In this document: positions 13,534 through 16,480 of the stretch, piece by piece | Layout of the letters: each line of letters starts with the position of its first letter | Position numbering within the stretch: the stretch's first letter is position 1 | Notes under the pieces: model-generated | The model's input: the letters and a program-made list of their open reading frames with translations, nothing else | What the model was told of the DNA's origin: nothing | Database searches by the model: none | Translations under genes and position numbers: made by a program | NCBI GenBank assembly: GCA_009704155.1 | Contig: WLES01000004.1 | Span: 1-16,480 of the forward strand | DNA: 16,480 nucleotides | Source of the DNA: Actinomycetota bacterium | GTDB lineage: Bacteria; Actinomycetota; Actinomycetes; Actinomycetales; Microbacteriaceae | Reading direction: 5' to 3'

Positions 13534-13572
13534 GGGCTCTCCTTGCGTTGTGCATTGTGTGCAACTGAGACA

Positions 13573-13578
13573 AGCCTA
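13573..13578 (-). promoter_or_regulatory. Candidate -10 element TAGGCT for gltA
   Basis: TAGGCT on the minus strand overlaps the TAG stop of fdxA and predicts a transcript starting near 13566, with a leader of about 32 bases containing AAGGAG. No convincing -35 is seen, so this is a weak call. Confidence 0.3.
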
Positions 13579-13902
13579 AGACACGTGGTTCTGAGGTGGA
13601 ACTTGTGCGACAACCTCGTGGTCGCCAGCGATTGCGCCAACCTTGGCCGCGCCACCCGGCGATCCGACCTCACGGAAGAACTCGACATTCGCGCGGTAAT
13701 AGTCACTCCACTTTTCGGGAAGATCGTCTTCGTAATAGATCGCTTCGACGGGACACACGGGCTCGCACGCACCACAGTCGACACATTCGTCTGGGTGAAT
13801 GTACAGCATCCGGTCACCCTCATAGATGCAGTCAACCGGGCACTCATCGATGCACGCGCGATCTTTCAAATCAACACACGGCAGGGCAATCACATACGTC
13901 AC
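13576..13902 (-). CDS. fdxA: 7Fe ferredoxin (3Fe-4S/4Fe-4S), FdxA type
   Basis: This 108-residue acidic protein begins MTYVIALPCVDLKDRACIDE. Cysteines C9, C17, C21, C25, C40, C43, C46 and C50 form the two cluster sites: a first group PC-x7-C-x3-CPVDC and a second CVDCGACEPVC. Position and spacing fit one 3Fe-4S and one 4Fe-4S cluster, as in actinobacterial FdxA proteins. The helical C-terminal extension (WSDYYRANVEFFREVG) is typical. It carries electrons at low potential to partners such as cytochrome P450s or oxidoreductases, none of which is in the window. GTG start with AGGAGGAA (13913-13906, minus strand) immediately before it, the strongest ribosome-binding site of the cluster, which suggests high expression. 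It lies 21 bases after a small membrane protein gene. Confidence 0.95.
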   Translation of the reverse strand: MTYVIALPCVDLKDRACIDECPVDCIYEGDRMLYIHPDECVDCGACEPVCPVEAIYYEDDLPEKWSDYYRANVEFFREVGSPGGAAKVGAIAGDHEVVAQVPPQNHVS

Positions 13903-13905
13903 AAC

Positions 13906-13913
13906 TTCCTCCT
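13906..13913 (-). promoter_or_regulatory. Strong ribosome-binding site AGGAGGAA of fdxA
   Basis: AGGAGG lies five bases before the GTG start. It is notable because the upstream same-strand genes have weak or no ribosome-binding sites, so fdxA may be translated more than its operon neighbours. Confidence 0.7.
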
Positions 13914-13923
13914 GCTCTCCACT

Positions 13924-14271
13924 TTAGTCGCGCTCCGAGCGTCGGATTTGTGGCCACGCAATGGCGAGTCCGGCAATTACCGCTGACCCAAAAACCCAGA
14001 TGTTTCCGACAAGGTTTCCTTGAATGAGAACACTTCCGCCAGCTGAGCGCTGTGACAACATGAACACCGTTGCGATGACGGCAATCGCGCCAGCGGTTGC
14101 GACGAGTCGGTCGTCCGTGACGAGCCTGAGGGCGGTGACGTACAGTGCAACAACGACGAGTGACGCCGTGACAACGACGGGGAATGCTTCCGCGTGCACG
14201 ACCGTCGCAATGGAAGCAACCGTCAGCCCACCGAGTGCCGCTCCCGACACAGCGAGAATTCGGTTACGCAT
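13924..14271 (-). CDS. Small four-helix membrane protein of unknown function
   Basis: This 115-residue hydrophobic protein begins MRNRILAVSGAALGG. Four membrane helices are predictable at about 5-27, 30-50, 58-75 and 90-107, with short loops, arginines at the N-terminus and a charged tail RRSERD. I do not recognise the family, and no catalytic or ligand motif stands out. The start overlaps the 3' end of ilvE by eight bases and has no clear ribosome-binding site, which implies translational coupling to ilvE. The fdxA gene follows 21 bases later. Position between ilvE and fdxA is suggestive only; a role in amino-acid transport or membrane stress is possible but unsupported. Confidence 0.75.
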   Translation of the reverse strand: MRNRILAVSGAALGGLTVASIATVVHAEAFPVVVTASLVVVALYVTALRLVTDDRLVATAGAIAVIATVFMLSQRSAGGSVLIQGNLVGNIWVFGSAVIAGLAIAWPQIRRSERD

Positions 14272-15352
14272 CGAGGCGGTACATCCACCCGTGAGTGTCG
14301 GGGCGTCGACCGTATTGGATGTCCGTCAGCTCTTCGCGCAGGGACATCGTCAGCTCGCCAGCGACCGCGTCAGCCGATCCGATGGTGAAGTCTTCCGCCT
14401 TGACCATTCCGATGGGGGTAATAACGGCAGCCGTTCCGCACGCGAACGCTTCGACAATCTCGCCGCTGGCGAAACCTTCGCGCCACTCGTCAATCGTCAC
14501 TGGCCGTCGCGTTACCGTGTGTCCGCGCTCTTCTGCTAATTGCAACACCGAATCACGCGTGATGCCGGGAAGGATTGAGTCGGACAGGGGCGTGACGATT
14601 GAACCGTCTTTGTAAACAAGGACGATGTTCATTCCGCCGAGTTCTTCGAGATACTTTCCTTCGACCGAGTCGAGGAAGAGAACCTGCTGACAACCGTGAG
14701 CGTATGCCTCGTTTTGTGCGACGAGAGACGCCGCGTAGTTTCCGCCCGTCTTGGCAGCACCCGTTCCGCCCTTGCCGGCGCGTGAGTACTTCTCCGAAAG
14801 CCAAATGCTCACTGGTGCGACCCCGCCCGTGAAATATGCTCCAGCCGGGCTTGCTATGACATAGAACGCCACCTTCTTGGCTGGTCGAACACCGAGGAAG
14901 GCTTCTTTTGCGTACATGAATGGTCGCAGGTACAGGCTTGTTTCTGGAGCGGATGGCACCCACTCGGCGTCGACGGAGATCAAGGCCTTGAGGCTGTCCA
15001 AGAAGCACTCGGCTGGTAGTTCGGGCAACGCCATTCGGGCAGCTGACGCTTGCATTCGACGGGCGTTCGCGTCTGGGCGGAACGTCCAAATCGAGCCGTC
15101 AGCGTGGCGGTACGCCTTGAGGCCTTCGAAGATCTCCTGGCCGTAGTGCAGCACCGACGCCGCTGGGTCAATCTCAATCGGCCCATACGGCTGAATCCTC
15201 GGGCGGTGCCATCCACCATTCTCTGACCAACAAACGTCGACCATGTGGTCGGTGAAGAAATTGCCAAATCCGGGGTTCGCGAGAATTTCAGCGCGCTCTG
15301 AAGGCGACTTCGGTTGAAGGTTGAGGTGTCGGTGGAATTCAAGCCCAGTCAT
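14264..15352 (-). CDS. ilvE: Branched-chain amino acid aminotransferase
   Basis: This 362-residue class IV PLP aminotransferase interconverts leucine, isoleucine and valine with their 2-oxo acids, using glutamate/2-oxoglutarate. The PLP lysine is K201 in AAKTGGNYAAS, matching K159 of E. coli IlvE in AAKAGGNYL. Other marks are LHYGQEIFEGLKAYR (68-82), YLRPFMYA (141-148), KYLEELGGMNI with the conserved glutamate at 237, and EAFACGTAAVITPI. The extra N-terminal length relative to E. coli IlvE is that of the larger actinobacterial and eukaryotic BCATs. The ATG is six bases after TAGGGT on the same strand, so it may be transcribed from its own leaderless promoter. leuB lies 37 bases upstream on the same strand, a logical pairing for leucine synthesis. 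The next gene overlaps its end by eight bases. Confidence 0.96.
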   Translation of the reverse strand: MTGLEFHRHLNLQPKSPSERAEILANPGFGNFFTDHMVDVCWSENGGWHRPRIQPYGPIEIDPAASVLHYGQEIFEGLKAYRHADGSIWTFRPDANARRMQASAARMALPELPAECFLDSLKALISVDAEWVPSAPETSLYLRPFMYAKEAFLGVRPAKKVAFYVIASPAGAYFTGGVAPVSIWLSEKYSRAGKGGTGAAKTGGNYAASLVAQNEAYAHGCQQVLFLDSVEGKYLEELGGMNIVLVYKDGSIVTPLSDSILPGITRDSVLQLAEERGHTVTRRPVTIDEWREGFASGEIVEAFACGTAAVITPIGMVKAEDFTIGSADAVAGELTMSLREELTDIQYGRRPDTHGWMYRLDA

Positions 15353-15358
15353 GGGTCA

Positions 15359-15364
15359 ACCCTA
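15359..15364 (-). promoter_or_regulatory. -10 element TAGGGT for leaderless start of ilvE
   Basis: The minus strand reads TAGGGT, then TGACCC, then ATG at 15352. A TTACCG hexamer 16 bases upstream matches three of six -35 bases. No leader peptide or T-box is present in the 37-base gap after leuB. Confidence 0.5.
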
Positions 15365-15389
15365 CCAATCGCACGTTTATCGGTAACCG

Positions 15390-16433
15390 CTACAGACGCG
15401 TCATGATTGAGTCGCCGACCTCAGTGGTCGACCGTGTTGCCCCGCCGCGCTCGGCGATATCGGCGAGAACAGCCGCGTGAATTGCCGCGGCCTGGTCGGG
15501 ATAACCGTTGTGTTCGAGAAGGAGAGCAGCCGACAGGATTGCTGCTGTTGGGTCGGCCTTGTTTTCACCAGCGATGTCCGGTGCTGATCCGTGCACCGGC
15601 TCGAACATCGAGGGGAACTCGCCCGACGGGTTGAGGTTTGCACTCGCGGCCAGTCCGATGCCGCCCCCAATTGCTCCCGCGAGATCGGTGAGGATGTCGC
15701 CAAAAAGATTGTCGGTGACAATCACATCGAATCGCGAGGGGTTGGTGACGAGGAAAATTGTCGCAGCGTCAACGTGAAGGTAGTCCACGGTCACGGTGGG
15801 GAACTCGCTCGCGACCGAGTTCACGATTCGCTGCCAGAGTGACCCCGCGTAGGTGAGGACATTGGTCTTGTGAACGAGTGTGAGGCGCTTCGACCGCGAC
15901 AGTGCTGTGGTGAACGCGAAACGCACAACTCGCTCTACGCCGTGAGCGGTGTTGACGGAGGACTCCGTCGCAATCTCGTGGCTGGTTCCCTGGCGAATGA
16001 CACCGCCGTTGCCGACATACGGACCTTCCGTGCCTTCGCGCACAATGACAAAATCAACGTCGCCGGGTGTCGTCAATGGGCTCGTGACGCCGGGGTAGAT
16101 TACCGTTGGCCGGAAATTGACATAGTGGTCGAACGCAAAGCGAAGCTTGAGGAGCAGCCCGCGCTCGATAATGCCGCCGGCAAGGCGCGGGTCACTCGGG
16201 TCTCCTCCGACAGCACCAAAAAGAATCGCGTCGTGACCTCGGAGCGTGTCGAGTGTTTCATCAGTGAGCACGTCGCCCGTGGCAAGAAAATGTGCAGCAC
16301 CGAGCGTGTATTCCGTCGCCCTCACGTCTGCTGCATCTCCGACGGCTGCGCGCAAAACTCGGAGCGCCTCGGCCGTGACCTCGGGGCCGATCCCGTCACC
16401 GGGGATTACGGCGATGTCTAACACACGCGACAT
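15390..16433 (-). CDS. leuB: 3-isopropylmalate dehydrogenase
   Basis: This 347-residue protein is the NAD-dependent decarboxylating dehydrogenase of leucine biosynthesis, converting 3-isopropylmalate to 4-methyl-2-oxopentanoate. It begins with [14 protein letters not shown] (7-20) and carries [11 protein letters not shown] (131-141), the catalytic lysine K189 in HKTNVL, D222 in YLHVDAAT, and the signature [17 protein letters not shown] (242-258) with metal ligands D246 and D250. [17 protein letters not shown] (281-297) lines the NAD site. Length and motifs follow the short actinobacterial LeuB type. The ATG has AAGGA five bases upstream (minus strand, 16443-16439), which overlaps the stop codon of the preceding gene, so the two are likely one operon. 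ilvE follows after 37 bases. Confidence 0.95.
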   Translation of the reverse strand: MSRVLDIAVIPGDGIGPEVTAEALRVLRAAVGDAADVRATEYTLGAAHFLATGDVLTDETLDTLRGHDAILFGAVGGDPSDPRLAGGIIERGLLLKLRFAFDHYVNFRPTVIYPGVTSPLTTPGDVDFVIVREGTEGPYVGNGGVIRQGTSHEIATESSVNTAHGVERVVRFAFTTALSRSKRLTLVHKTNVLTYAGSLWQRIVNSVASEFPTVTVDYLHVDAATIFLVTNPSRFDVIVTDNLFGDILTDLAGAIGGGIGLAASANLNPSGEFPSMFEPVHGSAPDIAGENKADPTAAILSAALLLEHNGYPDQAAAIHAAVLADIAERGGATRSTTEVGDSIMTRL

Positions 16434-16441
16434 GATGATCC

Positions 16442-16480
16442 TTAGAGTTCGATGACTTCGATGGCTTTCATCATTTTCGC
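16442..16480 (-). CDS. C-terminal end of an unidentified gene upstream of leuB
   Basis: The last twelve codons of a minus-strand frame give [12 protein letters not shown] and a TAA at 16444-16442, eight bases before leuB. The alternating hydrophobic ending could be the last strand of an ACT domain. The gene before leuB in many actinobacteria is serA (phosphoglycerate dehydrogenase), which would fit, but twelve residues are too few to decide. Confidence 0.5.
   Translation of the reverse strand, partial: AKMMKAIEVIEL

Noticed and set aside
1..16480. CRISPR arrays, IS elements, tRNA genes, prophage or defence islands
   Set aside because: No regularly spaced repeats, transposase motifs, terminal inverted repeats or tRNA-like sequences were seen on either strand. 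Almost every base belongs to an identified or plausible core gene.

Overview
The window reads as core chromosome of a high-GC Gram-positive bacterium (Actinomycetota), most likely a small-genome member of Microbacteriaceae or a close relative. The evidence is a set of families largely confined to actinobacteria: DUF3107, DUF3117, the MiaE-like ferritin-fold protein beside a RhlE-type helicase, the soluble MgtE-N/CBS protein beside DUF1003 and an Mrp that lacks CxxC, TatB, and a 7Fe ferredoxin of FdxA type. Base composition is moderate for the phylum. Genes are extremely tightly packed: no stretch over about 65 bases lacks a gene, and no tRNA, rRNA, IS element, CRISPR array or prophage gene is visible. 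The taxonomic placement is inference from gene content and order.

Layout. (1) 1-2328: the end of a DUF3107 gene, a convergent ferritin-fold gene, and a divergent DEAD-box helicase, in the same order as Rv3208A-Rv3210c-Rv3211 of Mycobacterium tuberculosis as I recall it. (2) 2355-5754: a genuine-looking ACC deaminase behind the helicase, a convergent PHP-domain phosphoesterase, and a divergent Xaa-Pro aminopeptidase. (3) 5751-9252, minus strand: the cluster MgtE-like/CBS protein, DUF1003 membrane protein, Mrp ATPase, then a lipoprotein with its own promoter. (4) 9290-10989: a general-stress-type membrane protein, TatB, an O-methyltransferase-fold protein and DUF3117, alternating in strand. (5) 11050-16480, minus strand: a metabolic run, in transcription order: end of an unidentified gene, leuB, ilvE, a small four-helix membrane protein, fdxA, gltA, and a PIG-V-like mannosyltransferase.

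Regions 3 and 4 resemble the Rv1211-Rv1234 neighbourhood of M. tuberculosis, but sigE, rseA and htrA, which lie between the methyltransferase and tatB there, are absent here. leuB and ilvE serve leucine and branched-chain amino-acid synthesis, gltA serves the TCA cycle, and fdxA carries low-potential electrons. ACC deaminase releases 2-oxobutanoate, which could feed isoleucine synthesis; that link is inference.

I see no unknown defence or mobile system. The most notable structure is at the ends of genes. Six minus-strand genes carry TANNNT followed by exactly six bases and then ATG or GTG, the signature of leaderless transcripts, and several of these fix the start codon. Two divergent pairs appear to use -10 boxes that share the same central TA. 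Three of the five convergent pairs end in one shared palindromic CTAG, giving both genes a TAG stop within four bases and leaving no room for conventional terminators.
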